DNA of 64,000 nucleotides from Spirometra erinaceieuropaei (taxonomy: Eukaryota; Platyhelminthes; Cestoda; Diphyllobothriidea; Diphyllobothriidae). Positions 1-13,700 of this stretch are shown here, piece by piece. The notes beneath the pieces were generated by a model. That model had not been told where the DNA came from and searched no databases. It saw only the letters and a program-made list of their open reading frames with translations. The DNA lies in contig CACRXP010000089.1 in assembly GCA_902702965.1 (NCBI GenBank), positions 188,599 to 252,598 of the forward strand. The letters are read 5' to 3'. Numbering within the stretch: position 1 is the first letter of the stretch; every line of letters starts with the position of its first letter. The position numbers and the translations under genes are program-made.

Positions 1-110
1 TATGGGCCTAACTCAGGCACTGCTGTCAGTTGAGCATATCGGGCTGAGGTTGGATTGGCTGCTGAGGGCGAATTAGCCAGAAAGGGCCATTTAAACCCAT
101 TTTTCGTCAG
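1..110 (+). repeat. degenerate S2 SINE body
   Basis: The stretch GGTTGGATTGGCTGCTGAGG, then AATTAGCCAGAAAGGGCCAT, resembles the body of the S2 family (see 35703), which reads GACTGGCTGACGACGGCTAA then TAAGTCAGAAATGGCCATTC. Heavily diverged, so only a tentative call. Confidence 0.35.
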
Positions 111-655
111 CAGCACTCCCATTTGGGAAATAATTCCTACTACTCAACCGCCCTTGAGAGATCTTGAGTCCAAGCTCCAAAGCAAAGCATAGCACGCTGC
201 GACCAGGATACCGTAAATGACCAATATCGTGAAATGGTAACTGAGATGCGTTTGTGATTAGGAAGAATTATTTAATTGGGGTTCTAATATTGATTATCAT
301 GTGACTTAATTCCAAGATATTTCAGACACGCCTGGCTGTCAGCTTCTGAATACACTCTCGGCAGCCGGAAAAAATAGCACGCAACAAACAATGACTACCT
401 AAATAGCACGGATTTTTCCGTTCCTTTTTGATACCCTTGTAAATTATTATGGGAATATTCACAATCTCCCCTCCTGTGCTTATTTGGTAGCAAATCACAC
501 ATTTTTTCAAATTTCCTATTCAAACAAAGGGTATCTTTCGGTTTTAAAAATTCCGTAATTACGAGATTTTTTAAGACAGTGAGATGTCCATTTATACAGC
601 CTTGTACCTGTCCGTTTTTCATCCATCTTATAAAATATACAACATAGTTTATCTT

Positions 656-811
656 GACCGAACTGTGAAAAAGTCGACGACCCCGGTGGGATTCGAACCC
701 ATGACAGCCAGGGGAAAGCTTGAGTTCAGCCAACACCCTAGTCCTCTGAGCTACGAAGCCCCACCGGCAACCATGAGTTCAATCACATTTAGGTCAAGTT
801 ACTCACCCAGC
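656..811 (-). mobile_element. T1 tRNA-derived SINE copy
   Basis: The minus strand shows a tRNA-like head with A-box-like TCGTAGCTCAGAGGA and B-box GGGTTCGAATCC, followed by a body ending AACTTGACC-like sequence. It shares the GTGAAAAAGTCGACG flank with copies at 18419, 28254 and 28528. Too diverged in the anticodon arm to be a functional tRNA. Confidence 0.7.
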
Positions 812-945
812 CTTTGTCGGTAATGCCATTCTGCCTATATCATGCGCCGCTGTGCGGCTGCTGGATGGGCTCGAGAGAGAGAGAGCCCGTAAGGCACAAC
901 GGAACGAGTGAGTTCCGTAAGAACGATCGGTGAGCGCCCTTCTGC
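812..945 (+). mobile_element. S2 SINE fragment (body)
   Basis: CTTTGTCGGTAATGCCATTC through CGGAACGAGTGAGTTCCGTA and GAACGATCGGTGAGCGCCC matches the S2 body at 35770-35890 closely. It abuts T1 directly and lacks the tRNA head. Confidence 0.75.
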
Positions 946-1679
946 CATTATTTAATATCTACCAAAACGCCTGTTAATACAGCGTTGTCCACATTCGTTG
1001 CAAAATTTTACGAGCAGTATACGGTATCTTATTAATTGCCTAGGAGAATTTCTGACTGGCCTTATCCCTAGAGAAAGTTGTTTTTACTGTGAGACCCAAA
1101 CGCAAATACAACGAAAGTTCTAGCGCAAAATCATTCAGGAATCGGAAGACTTTTTAAAACCCAAATATGTCTTTTCTTCGAGCACAAAATCTAAAAAAGG
1201 ATGTTATTCGCTACCGAATGGGCACAGCAAAAAATATTTTGTGCATGTTTTCTACAAAATATACCTACTTTTATGAGGGCATGGAAAACCAATGGAAAAA
1301 ACTATACAACTTGCGTATGCGTTTTTACCGAGTTCGGTTTTTTCAGGCGACCGAAAAGGAGTGCACTCAAAAACCGGAATCCTAAAGTATCTTGGGGTTA
1401 CGCTTCGCGATAGTCAATATTAAGACGCCACTTAAGTAATCAATCGTAATCGAAAGCGCATTGGGAACTTTAGTTAAAATTTTATGAGACTTATCACTGA
1501 CTGTATATCTGTGAGAGCGACTCTCGTAGCTCTTCTCTCTCCCTGAATATTATACCGTCCCAACATCGAAGACTTCGTCTGCTCAAAGTGCCGCTAACCC
1601 GACCTCACAGGTTCTTAATGCCCTTATTTAGATACTTATTTGCTTCAACCAAACTTCCATTGGCTTTTCGTTCCTTTAG

Positions 1680-1794
1680 CTTTTTCGTCCACCGGTGTGG
1701 CCGGACTGCTAGATGTGGTACCTCCGGTCGCGCCGTCCTCTTCCTTAGTCCAAACGAACTCACCTACATAGACTTTTTGAAGATCAATCAGAAC
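1680..1794 (+). CDS. DDX55: DDX55 exon with helicase motif VI
   Basis: Acceptor TTCCTTTAG ends at 1679 and donor GTGAGT starts at 1795. One base completes the previous codon, then 38 codons follow, starting [12 protein letters not shown]. Motif VI (HRxGRxxR) contacts ATP and RNA in DEAD-box proteins. No upstream exon encoding motif V is visible in 1-1679. Confidence 0.93.
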
Positions 1795-4700
1795 GTGAGT
1801 TTTCATTCTCCTTTGCTCATTTTGCTTCTTCGAGCAGTGCCTCATTCGTTTGGTTGGGAAGGTCGACGGTGGACCCTTGATCAGCTCTTTTCTTCTCTTG
1901 GTTTGGATTGTATAGGTGTCTCTAACTGAGGTCACCCCCGTTGACATCATTCCAGCCGCACAGCTGAAAGATCCTAATTTAACTTCCGCCGTCGTTCATG
2001 CAAAGGTCCAAAAAATTTGTTGCGCGGATCGGTGAGTCCCTTTAACCCTGTCCTTTGTCTTCACACTTCCCTTGTAGGGTTGAAGTTTTGACCACCACCA
2101 CCACCACCACCACCACCACCACCACCACCACCACCACCACCACCACCACCACCACTATTACTACTACTACGACTACTACTACTACACTTTTATCAATCAT
2201 TTTAGATTACTCTACGAGAAGAGCATCAAGGCCTACGTTTCCTTCATTCAATTCTACCGTAAACATGAATGCACCCTCCTCTTCAAGGTCAAAGGTCAGT
2301 TTTTTCAACATACCCTTCGCAAGAGGTTGCTCCTGTCTATGCGGACTAAGCCAAGTGTTGATAAACGCTGCCAAGGAAGTGAGGTAGACTGCAATAATCG
2401 TCTTCGGCTGGTCTGCTGCGATCGGATAACCGCACCCTACCCCAAAACTGGGAAGGTTCTGCAGGTTGAGGTGGGGGCCTCGGTTGGCCACAAAGCAATC
2501 GCTAATACTTAAATACACACGCGCTGTCGGCCGCGCTCGGTCATATTCGAAGTCTCATAGCGCTTTTGAATTCCTTGTTACTCGTCGCTTTACGACCGCC
2601 ATCGAAGTCCCTATACTGAAGGACGAAACGGAACGCCCTGCAACCTGGATAGATCAATAAGCGCAGCTTCTGTAAAACGATTTTCGGTGTAATTATCCAC
2701 TCGGTGGGTGCATCGGGTGGCGGTTTTCCTGAGTGTGAACCCATAGGAATTAGTGTAGAAAAGGGTGCTGATGACGGTCCAGTTTACTGACACTCTTCCA
2801 TCCAGGTTTTCTTCATGCAAGATCTAGGATAGCACCTTCTAGCAGGGATCCAGCTCTTAGTTTCTTCACCTCAATTAGCCTAACCGCCAAGACAGGCTGA
2901 AAGCCGTGACTAGATGCTTGCCAACTGACGTGGTTACTCGATCCTCCTCCGGGCTGAGGGTGTGACTGCGGGGGCTTTTATGACATCTGCTAAGGCCGGC
3001 TTTGATGAGGCCTGGAAGAACACGGCCCGTGCAGGCGATGGCTTTTCGCCACGTCAGCAACAGCACCTAACCACACCCCCAATCGACCTTGCCCCCGGAT
3101 GTCCCCACGCCGACACGCACTTAAACTGTCATGACGCGCCAACAGTAATAGCATGAAGAATTGAAGAAATAAACAGCAGGACCAGACTGGATTGACTGCT
3201 CTTTGGTCTGACGTCCTATGCTATCTGTTTACGATGACGGATTTGCGATCCCACTTCGGAGTCTGATTGGCCGGCATAGGGACGAGTGCATTCTCGGCAC
3301 ACTTAAGTATAGCATGAGGCCAAACACAGGAAACACGATGATGGAAATTCAGACGATCAATTGTGAGCAACTAAAATGCTGCACATTTTACTTATTCGCC
3401 TAGCCTATCCTGGAAAATGTCCTCTTTGCATACCCAGCATGTTTGTAAATTATTTTATCAGTCAAAGTGTTTGTGAAGTTCAGCGATAATCTACGTTACC
3501 TTGTATTCCGGCACTTCCCCTCTGCTAGTATCTATCCTAGACTGCGTTTTGGCATCCGCGCGTGAGGAGAGAGTAATCGAAACTCACGACTTTTACCAAC
3601 CGAAACTGGCCGCACTTTTTCACCACGTAAACCAGACGAAGCTAAGTGTAATCAAGTGGGTCATTGTTAGAAAACCAGACGCTTTATCGACTTCAAATCT
3701 GTGCGACTGTGTGCCCTAAAAGGCAGTAATAATGACTACTGGCATCTCTTTGTTTAAACTTTCTAATACTTTCCCAATTTATCAAGGAAGGTCACCCACA
3801 TGATAGCTATATTATCTGTTGAGGGCATGGTATACTTTTTGTAAGGCACAATGGAACTAGTGAGTTCCGTAAGAACGATCGGTGAGCGCCCCCTACCATT
3901 GTATATTCGCGATCAAAACCGACAGGGGAACGGGCTCGTGGCCCAGTGGGTAGAGGCGTGGACTTCCAACTAACAGGTCGCGAGTTCGAGCCTCGGGTGT
4001 TCCATACTCCGGCGTCGGGTATGACTGGCTGACGACGGCTAATAAGCCAGAAATGGCCATTCCAGTCTCCCTTGTCTTTGTTGGTAATGCCATTATGCGT
4101 GTATATATATGTAAACATATATATAATGGTATGCGTACGATTGTACCTGCCAGTTCTGTCCAAAGCAAATAATCGCTGACCGGCCTGTAAATATGTTACC
4201 TTAGAAAATGTTTATTCCTTTGACGTATCTGTCGGCGAAGTCAAGCCACAACTCATTTACCATGATCCACCGCATCTAAAACAATGTAAAATCGCAACAG
4301 CGTTGGAGTCTATGCTTAAACTCTAGACTGTTGGATAAATATCATACTTCGTAGTATACTTATTCGTGAAGGATATTTAAGTGCAAACTTCACTAAAGAA
4401 TTATTTTAAAATCTTATCCCACTTTTGTTGTTTTCCTTACTCGGTTTTTGCATGGTCCGGCTTTCTGTTCATCCAAGACTTGAGTTCACTGACTTACAAC
4501 GATTTCTGATGTTTTCGAAATTTTCGGTCTTTCTAAAAAAGTTAGTATTTCTAAGCAACGAAATACTAATTTCAATATCTCTTTTATGTCTTCAACTCAT
4601 TTGGAGTCTTTCATTATTTCTTCAGAGTTTTGGTTCATTCGTTTATTCCTGTTTGCAAGTGATTAGCAATCTTTCGTAAATTTCGCCCCCTCCTCTTTCG

Positions 4701-7700
4701 GTGGACAGGAATTTAGCCTCACCAGCTATGGCCCTCAGGCTCTCTGACAGTTATCTTTACTTTGCCTTGTCATTGATACATGGTGTGCGAGTGGGGTACG
4801 TCTATTGCACTTCAATCCAATGCACTTAGCTTGACTAAACTCACTTCTCTCGGTCAGAGCCTCGTAGCCCAGGTAGTTAGGGCGCCGGCTATATTCATGT
4901 CTTGCTCCTGCTTTTGTGGGGTTTAGATCCTACCGAGGTCGCTAAGTCTTTCACAGTTGGCACAAATGAATTTTTCCCTGTTCGCCACTGCACCCAGAAC
5001 GGGGTTGGTCCCTGTCCTTTGCTAGATTACCAGATTAACACAAACACGACCATTTCTCCCTTCGACACAAAATATTGCTTTGGTTTGTAGTTTAGCCTGG
5101 GAACTTCCCCAGTTGAGTAACCGTTGGGTTTGAAACGTGTGGTTTTGTTTGGATCTCGACGTACAGTAAATGAAATTATTTGTGAAACACGGTGACCGAG
5201 ATTCAGATGGTCAGGACTGGACTGCTTTAGATATTGTGAATTTTGTTTATTAACCTAAAACACTACAAGTCCTTTTTTTCCCTCACAGAGCTTTTTCCGG
5301 CCTTAAGTGAATATCGTCATTTATATACAAACAATTTTCCATAGACCGTAGACCACGTTTGCATGCATTCTCTGGGTTTATTTGGGAAGAGCCATTGTTT
5401 AAGTGAGGAACGCTGAGGAACACAGCTTTCGCGAAGATGTTGATCGATTTCTCAGTCCGAGTGATTTAGGTGGAGTAAAACATGAATAACTACGCAATTT
5501 TCAAGAATGCAAGGGCGTTTTCGCCCTCGAAAATCGTAACTATGCGGCTCTTCATTCTAAAGCATGGTGATCGTTTGTTTCACCCCACCGATTAACCCTG
5601 GGCTTGAAACAATTACTTGACTGCCATACTGTATATTATGCTAGTGCTTGTTGACTATCTAGCCAGCGATTATCCAGGAAATATTTTTAATTATATTGTG
5701 CAGGGTTTGTTGTATTTATCAATTTTCTTTCAGGGGCTTTTTCACCAGACACGAATTTTCGATCTTTCGGTATTTTCGCTCTTCCTTATAGTCTGGTACT
5801 TTCAAGGTCTTTTTTATATTTTGCGTTTACTCAAGGTCGTTCACTTCGGTGCTTCATTTTTTCTATGAAGTCTAACCTTTTTCCAGGGCATTGGGGCTTT
5901 TTTCGTAAACTTACTCTTACATTTTGCTTCGTATGCGTTTGATCTCGATGAATATGTGTAAAAAAGGTTGACTGAAATAAACACGCCCTGTGATGTTTTT
6001 TACTTCTTCCGTCTCCAGAACTTGATTTTGGCGGTCTGGCAAATGCGTATGGTCTACTTCGCCTGCCTCAAATGCCTGAAATGAGGGATGCTAATATCTC
6101 CGGTTTTGTGAACTCTGGTGTCGACGTGTCAACGTTAAAGTACCGGTGAGTGCGCAAATTTCCTATTTTTGGAACTGATTTCTTCGAACCCCATACTGGG
6201 TTTCACTTGAGAAAGGTGACACAAGCTGTTTCGTCCATTGCTTGTCTGGACAGCCGTATTCTTTGTGTCGACTGTGCTTTTTTGTTCGATTCCGTTGATC
6301 GTGAGTCTCTGTAACCTATGCAATCCGTCCGACAACTACACGCCCATCTACTTTTTGGTAGCATTTTTTTCAATTTTATGTGGGTTAATCCGGTTATTTT
6401 ATGAAAAGATAAACAATTATGACTCTTTACGCAAAATACTTTTATCGTGGAAGGATTTTGTATAATATTCAATAAGTTTATTTCCACAACCTTAAAACCC
6501 ACTAAACTAGCGGCATCTTTTCGCATCTGTCCTAGATGTGACGTGATTCAAAGGTTGGGTTGTGCTCGGGTTTAAGCATTTGTCGATATCGACCCACAAA
6601 GTGTCGACAACCACCGGGACAGTCATAAATCGATCTATTATCGAAGTCGACAAACTGTAGTTATTTTTCGTCTTTTAAGGGTACTAAGGGAAGGGCAGCT
6701 GACGGATTTTATGTGAAGCGAGGGATCTAAACGATTGGAAAACCAGACGGCATCTATGGGTATCGAAAGCCTCGATGAATGCTCGCACCACAGCTATGAA
6801 AACGAAAACAGGAATGAACCGGAAGGTAGGGTAGCTGTATACCTCAGGCAGAAAAAATAGGCGCAGTACGGCGTGTACTGTAAAGCGGGATTTCCCCCTG
6901 GGGCTTTGGAAGACTACAATTCATAGGATAATCAAGAGTTTTCTATCACTCCCCTAGCAGCAGTTTTGGCTAATGACACCGTTGACGGAGTGCCACGTGG
7001 AAAAATGATGAACTTTGCAGTGCGTTCCCCAATATTTCAGTGAATAAATCTATCTGGGTATCCGTTATCGCGAAGAGTGTTCCGCAGTTGTTGGAACCCT
7101 GCCTCAGTAGCTCCAGGTGAACAGATGCGTCCCACTGTAACTGCCAGTCCCTGGACTAGATTTCGTTTGATGTTGAGGGGAATAAAACTGTGGAAATTAA
7201 CATATTGTCCCGTCCAGGCTTTCTTTCGAAACACCCTGTGCTGGATAAACCCGTCCTCTTGCCCGTGCAGAAGGACATTGAGAGTCGCAATTTCGTTATC
7301 TGCCCTGGACTCTGCAGTGAATTTTACCGAGGGGTGCGCATTGTTGAACTTTTGGTCAAGACCCTCGGTATCGGCGGTACCATCCGTCAGGCAGAAGATA
7401 GAATACTCAGCTGTTAGATTAAGGACTGTCAATTGTTTCCATTTGTGGCGCAGTATTATTACGCGCTTGTGGTGTTTTAGCCGGGAAACTGTAGCATGAG
7501 TCCGTCCGATATGCAATCAAGTTAATGCCTAACCATCTTCGAGTTTTGATCTTAACTCAAATGAGGATTTACAGGGACTATTCTCCAGTTATGTACAGTA
7601 TGTGATCTGACTGGGGAGGGGGGGGAGCGAAAGTTACCGAAGGTTAATCACCCTCAAACTGGCATAAACGACAGAACCAAAGCTTTGAAATAATAATGAG

Positions 7701-10700
7701 CAATTTTAAACGAATTTAAAAAATCAGAGGTGTTTAAATTAATAATAATTAGAAAGGCGGAAAATCCCGAAAACGTGAAAAGTCGTTGTAGCTGAGTAAA
7801 CTTAGGTTTTAGATGTACAAAAAGCCTGTCCATGCAGAAAACCGACGAAACAAAACAGCAAAATAGTCCTTTAGTAAAGTTTGCACTTAAATATCCTTCA
7901 CAAATAAGCGTAATGTCAATTATGTTTATTATCCAACAATCTACAGTTTGAGCATAGATTCCCAGCACGGTTCCTACGAGAATTTTTTCGTTTTGCATTG
8001 CTTGCGATGCGGTCGCTTAACGTAAGCAGGTTTTAGCTTGATTTCATTGATACGTCACAGGAACAATTGCATATTTTTTACGAAATGTATCTGGATTTAT
8101 AAGAATATCAGAAATCAGTGGGAAAAATTCATACTACTTAATTTGTCATTTTTTAAAGAGTGTGGTTTCTGCAGACTGTCGGAAGGATACTCGTCCAAGA
8201 GTCCGCATCCTGAAGAGACTAAATTATCATGGGATTCCGCTGAACGATAGTTGGTATTGCAACCCTACTTAAGTGATCTCTTCGAATCAGAAACACATTT
8301 GGAAAATTTGGTTAATATTTTATGAAATAGCTCATTTACTGCAGGACGGAATCATAACTTATGGACAATCAGAGGTTAAGTTCAGGCACAAATTGGGACC
8401 TTTGATCGGCTTTATCGCTTTCCCGATAATCACTGATAGATCTTCCTGCCACAAATGATGGAACTGACAGCCCGAAAAGGCAGACTTTTTCAAACATCTT
8501 TGGGCAAGTCAGTTAGATGTATAGGGTTAGGATGACATCTTCGCCCGGACCAATTCTGCGTACAAACTTCTGCAAGGCTTTTGACTTGTCTGTCACCTTC
8601 TCGATATCGCAATTTCCATACAGACTCGCCCTTGTAAGACCCTGTAGGTTAGATTAATGATCATGTTCCGTCCCTTTGAAATTGACTGTGTGGATAATGA
8701 GCCACGTTTCAGGTAGTGGCACCACATGTAGGGCGGTTGGGATCCAATGACTGGTACATGCATACTTCCCCACTGTTTTTAATCTTGACTGTTCTTTTTT
8801 TAGGGAAAAGAGCGTTGCCAAACAGAGGAAACTGAAGAAGGAATTGGATGCAGAGCATCCTCCCCCTCAAAGGAGAAAAGTGAGTCTCTATTGCAAGAAT
8901 AGGCGAACCACCATTTGTTATGATCAGCATCCTGGATTATCAGAATCACCTTTTAAAAGTGTACTGTTAGGCGGTTTTCTGTAAAACAGCGTGTCCTTAC
9001 CAGACCGACACGGAAGAAATCGAGGATATATAGGGGGGAAAGGTGGACGAATAAAATGCCCGACTTGGATGTCCGGCAGATTTGTGGATCCCCTATCACC
9101 GATGCTTGAATTGCTGTCTTTAATGACATCCCATTGAAGTGATTAACTCCCATTTGTCACTCCTTTTACGGGTATATCGGGACGCGCAACGACTGGACGT
9201 CCGCTCGTATTTTTTATCGCTCCGTTCTGTACAATGCTTCCTATGGTGTTTTGACAGTGAAAATCTATTGTCTTTCCGTAAACGGGTTTGATGAAGATCC
9301 TGAACAGACGAGAAGGACAGTAGTTAGAAGCCTTTCTTTCGATTTTAATTCGTATAAATAGCTTAAATGTGGAGCCTCGGACTCCATACTTTCTGTACTC
9401 CTCGAGTTGAGCGCTACCACTCACTTGCAGGGATGTGAAATGAAGCCTCCTATCAGTGCTGATTCACTTGCCTCGGAGAAATCAAAGCTGTAACGTCCAC
9501 TTTTGTCTCATCCAAAGTCGATCGAGGCTGGCGAGGTTTAAACAATCTTCCGAGCAATCTAGGCAGCAAAAATACGTGTAACTAAGACATTTAAGTAGCA
9601 ACTCCCCGCAGTCGGGAGACATCTTTTGCGAAACGGACTTCGCTCCGGCTTGTGGCGCGGAAACTGCCATTCGTCACAATGCTTTTTATGCAATTTCGTA
9701 AGTTGATCATGCATGCGTCGTTCACTTCGACAGACTTGGTCTCCTTGACGATTTGGCAGTCCCATCAAGTTCCCTGGTGCCCAAGGCATTTATTTAAACC
9801 TGATCTAATCTACCCCACAATTGTCATAGGTGGGTCCCCTTAGCTTTGCTTATCGAGGTGACCAAATCTCGGTATCCACTTCGACTGGCGTGTCTCTGCA
9901 TCACACCAGTGAAGTATCACAGACTTACAGTGCGTGACCGATCTCATGAAATGTTGGCCAAAATTCCGGAATGCGTTTCCGATTAGGAAGGATTTCTTAA
10001 GTGGGGTTTTTATACTAATAATCAAGTGTTTATTTAGGTTTTAAACAAGGTTTCATTTTAAGAGATTTTTAAGACCGTGCGATGTCCATGCATGCAAGAC
10101 CGCACATTGTCCGTTTACTAGTGCTCCTCGTGAAATGTACAACACAGTCCGGATTCATTGCAAAATTTCATGAACTCTATGTGGTATCTTATTAAAGGCA
10201 TAGAGGAATATATGATTTTCCTTATTTGGAAAGCATGAACATCGCAGACTGAAATTGCTAAACGCTGATTCAGTGGCAGAAAAGCAAAAGAAAGCATATT
10301 TTTGGACATGTTTTCTGTAGAATATATTTGAATTTATAAGACTATCAAAACTAAATAGGAAAAATGCATGCTACTTATGTAGTCATTTTTTACCGAGTGT
10401 GGTTTCTGCTGGAGATCAAAAAGACGTGCATTCGAAAGCCGACATCTTGGCGTGTCCGAAATGTTATAGGGTTATGCTGTATGTTAATTAGCGTAACAAC
10501 TCCACTTAAGTGATCCTAGTCGGAAACGCATTCTAGGATTTTGGCCAACATTTCATGAGATCGGTCACGCATTGTGGTCTTGCGGTTGCAATTCGGTCGG
10601 TTTAAAACGAGAAAGTGAGGTCGGCGCAACACTAGTCATCCTCATTAAACTATAGTTTACTTACAATTCACCTTTGCTCATCGTGGTTGTAATAGTGACG

Positions 10701-13700
10701 AAGACGAATGTGGTTGTGTCTGACTAAGGAACTAGTGGGCCCTCAGGCGATAAATTGCATTGTTGAGTCAACCGAAAGAAAACGAAGGTTGTGGGGATAT
10801 TTAACCACGAGTGGATAATGTTCCTTCACTGGATTTCGATCGATATTCGCCGACTTAACACACTGGCAGGATACTTTTGCTCGATTTAGACTTTAGACAG
10901 TGACCGTGGTCTTATGTCGCAGACTTAACTGACTCGGGTTCAACTAATGAGGTCCCAGCACAACGATATTCAAATCGGAATCTGCTACTGTGTTGGAGAC
11001 TTGACGTATTCTGTAATTTTTCAGACACTTGTGGAAAATGTAGGTTCGACCTGTCGGCCTATGGATTTCGCACGAAGTGTCTGGGTCATCGACGATGCGT
11101 CTGTCGCAAGAATTTCAGATTTATGTATTATAAACAAGCAAAACGCCTCAGGGACTTGGTAGAGCCTGTATTTTTTCTAACACCCAAAGTCTTACTTTAG
11201 GTAGAAATGGGGAACAGAGGTAGAGTACCGGAAAAAAACGTGTTATTGTCGTGAACTTTTGGATTCCGGGCTTTAGGTAAAGCAGGCTGGGGGAGAGAGA
11301 ATTCATCGGAGAGGGAAACGTGTGTCACCATAAGACGGGTCCTGTCCGTCTTTCACGAGTTCTATTTTTTGTGTTTCGCTTTGAACAGAAATATATGGCT
11401 CTAGCCCTCAACGGGCAGACATGTTGCATATTTTGTCGCTCGTTCTTTTCATACCCACACATCCGCAAAGAGAGATACGGGAACCATTTAAACTCTCAAA
11501 CTTATTTGCTTTGCAGCAGTTTAACCAGAAATTTTCGGAAAAAATTATCACAAACGCTACTGTAAGCAATTGGCTTCAGATATATTTTAAATTTCGCTTG
11601 GTGACATGCAGGGTCACGTTAATGTCATTCTTTTACTTACCTTTTACTTGATATCATAACATAGAAACTTTCACCTGAATAGCTGCCAGTTCCACGATTC
11701 TGTACACGAGTTTGTGGGTTGGGGCCTTTTTAGTTCTTTTCGAAATTAATCGCTAGCTTGGAATCAATCAGTCTGTGTGCGACCTTCAGAATCAGACTGA
11801 AATCTGATATGCATATTTGGGCCGACGTTTACCAGCCCATGTGGAATAACGGCGTAACGTCCATAGGTATATAGTATATGCAAAAGTTGCGCGATAGACC
11901 ATACTTGGCAGCACAAGCACCAGTTAGAAGCCGAGACACCTGCCTCGCCAATATTCTGTCGCCACATGACACAGCTCCAAAGGGGTTTGGCCCATCAGTG
12001 GGTACCCCGACGTCCCCCATGTGCTTTACGGTAGATGCTGTAGTTAATTAGTTGTTAATACTAACGGGGTAGTATTGGGTTGTATTTTTACAATGTCTCT
12101 GTTCAATCTTGAATCTCAAGCGGATGCCCTCTAGGCGCACGGTGAGTTATTTCCATTATTAAAAGCCCTATATTTCCTCTTGTTTTTGCTCCTCTCTACC
12201 AACCGAACCGATGAATAATAGTCGATCGCCTGGTCAAAAAAGAAGGAGCGAAAAGCCAAGAAAGCAGCTCGACAGGCGAAGAAACAAGCCGGTATGAATG
12301 CAGCTGCTACTGTCGGTGACAAATCTCTTGCGACTACTTCGGTTGTGCCTACCGCCTGTAAACGGCGAAATCAGTACGATGGTGATGAGGACGAGGAGGA
12401 TGAGGATTTCAATGAAGATTATCGTAAACTGAAGAAGTATAAGAAGCGGAAGGTATTTCTCAGCTATCCTCATATTTACCTACTTGTTGCTAAGAAATAT
12501 TTGGTTTTGGGTCTAGCTTGTGCGTTTACTCGGGGGACCACAATCACCAGGCCAAGTCGCGAGTAGCAGGGTATGGCAGAAGACACCAGGAGGAGGGGCT
12601 TTATTGTACACAGAATTCCGGATGACGTTGTTGGTCTCTGGCAAGACCGTGTACCGATGCATGGTGTTGAGTCATGCCGGAGGCACGACGAGACATTAAT
12701 GTCTACCGCCTTTATGGGTTTTCAGAAGGAGGTTCCTGTGTACTTTGTTCAATATCTTCGTCGACGACTGTGACCATCAACCAGGCTGTAAGGTCATTTC
12801 TTCCGAAGCAGCAGGCCGGGAAGGTGAAGGACCTTGAGGAAGCGGGGCGTTAAACAAGGACACCAGCCATCGTGATGATATCTATCGGTCACGGTATCTT
12901 CGCCTACCATTGTTTCACTAGCGTCCAATGATGCAGTTGAGCAGACCCCTGCGATCAAAATGAGAGGCATCCAAGCGCCGGACCAGCTCGCTAGCCATCC
13001 AGAAGGACCAAGTGGGAGCCTGTGCTGCAAATGAACCGTTCGACGCCTTCTGAGCATACTCTTACCTCTCCAAATCGATCGGGAACGGTTATGTAGACCC
13101 CTCACTCTCCCGTGGACTATGGCGCAAGACAACCTGTTATACTGGAATGGTGTTTTTAAATATGTAGAAAAAAATGGCAGTTGTACCGCATGCTTTTTCG
13201 TGTATTAAAAAGGTACTCCATAGAAGAATAGTTTGGTGTGAGAGATCTGCATATGCGTTCCCCACCTCCGAATTGTCCGAAAGACCTTAGGTACCACTAT
13301 ATGCCATGCAGCTCAGGGATTATGGTTTCTGCAGTAAGTGAGTTTAAAACTTTTACTTAGAAATCGTGTGCACCTGTGCGTTTCACTCTGTTACGAGGGT
13401 CTTAATGTTTAGCTGTTTAAAGTGCGCCTCGCTCATATCACATGCTTTCCTCGGTTTTTACCGTCGGTCATCCTAATTCTACCCAGCACAACTTTTTACA
13501 GTTAGACTTCGGTCGGCTAGTGTTAATGGCATGCTACAGTCGTTCATCACTTCCCAGAGGATACGGTAGGACGCAAAGGATTTAAATGGACAGGCTGAAC
13601 AATGAACAATATCCGGAAAAAGGGTTTTAGAGGGAAGCCAAGACACATGTACAAGCGTGCCAGTTCAGACACTGCGTTCACGCCAATTCCCGGCCGAATA

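Larger units (their letters stand above)
209..1505. mobile_element. PAL family palindromic long-TIR transposon, interrupted by SINEs
   Basis: The left arm (209 to about 650) and right arm (about 955-1505) are inverted copies: the left has CGTGAAATGGTAACTGAGAT and TTAATTGGGGTTCTAATATT, the right their diverged complements ending TATCACTGACTGTA. Ends resemble other PAL copies (9926, 23226, 55127), which start TACAGT followed by GTGA or similar. TIRs of several hundred bp and TA-CAGT ends suggest a non-autonomous Tc1/mariner-type element (inference). No transposase is encoded. SINE sequences at 656-945 sit in the middle. Confidence 0.6.
2295..6018 (+). other. DDX55 intron (3.7 kb)
   Basis: No exon was found here. 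It contains an S2 SINE (3841), a PAL-related repeat arm (4316), a degenerate T1 SINE (4855) and a GC-rich stretch around 2930-3120 that I cannot assign. ORFs at 4425-4679 and 5617-5868 are hydrophobic readings of AT-rich repeat DNA without family features. Confidence 0.6.
6146..8803 (+). other. DDX55 intron (2.66 kb)
   Basis: Holds a PLE reverse transcriptase remnant on the opposite strand (7037), the inverse PAL2 arm (7640-7962) and a PAL right arm (8040-8342). Nothing recognised in 6150-6950 or 8350-8800. Confidence 0.55.

Noticed and set aside
2055..2387. ORF with a long threonine run
   Set aside because: Translation of the (ACC)n microsatellite within an intron; the real coding here is the exon at 2206-2294 in a different context.
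3931..4003. tRNA gene call for the S2 head
   Set aside because: B-box present but the acceptor ends do not pair and the anticodon stem is imperfect; the sequence is followed by a conserved SINE body in every copy.
4316..7962. One 3.6-kb transposon bounded by the PAL2 inverted arms
   Set aside because: The DDX55 exon at 6019-6145 lies inside, so two separate insertions in opposite orientation are simpler.
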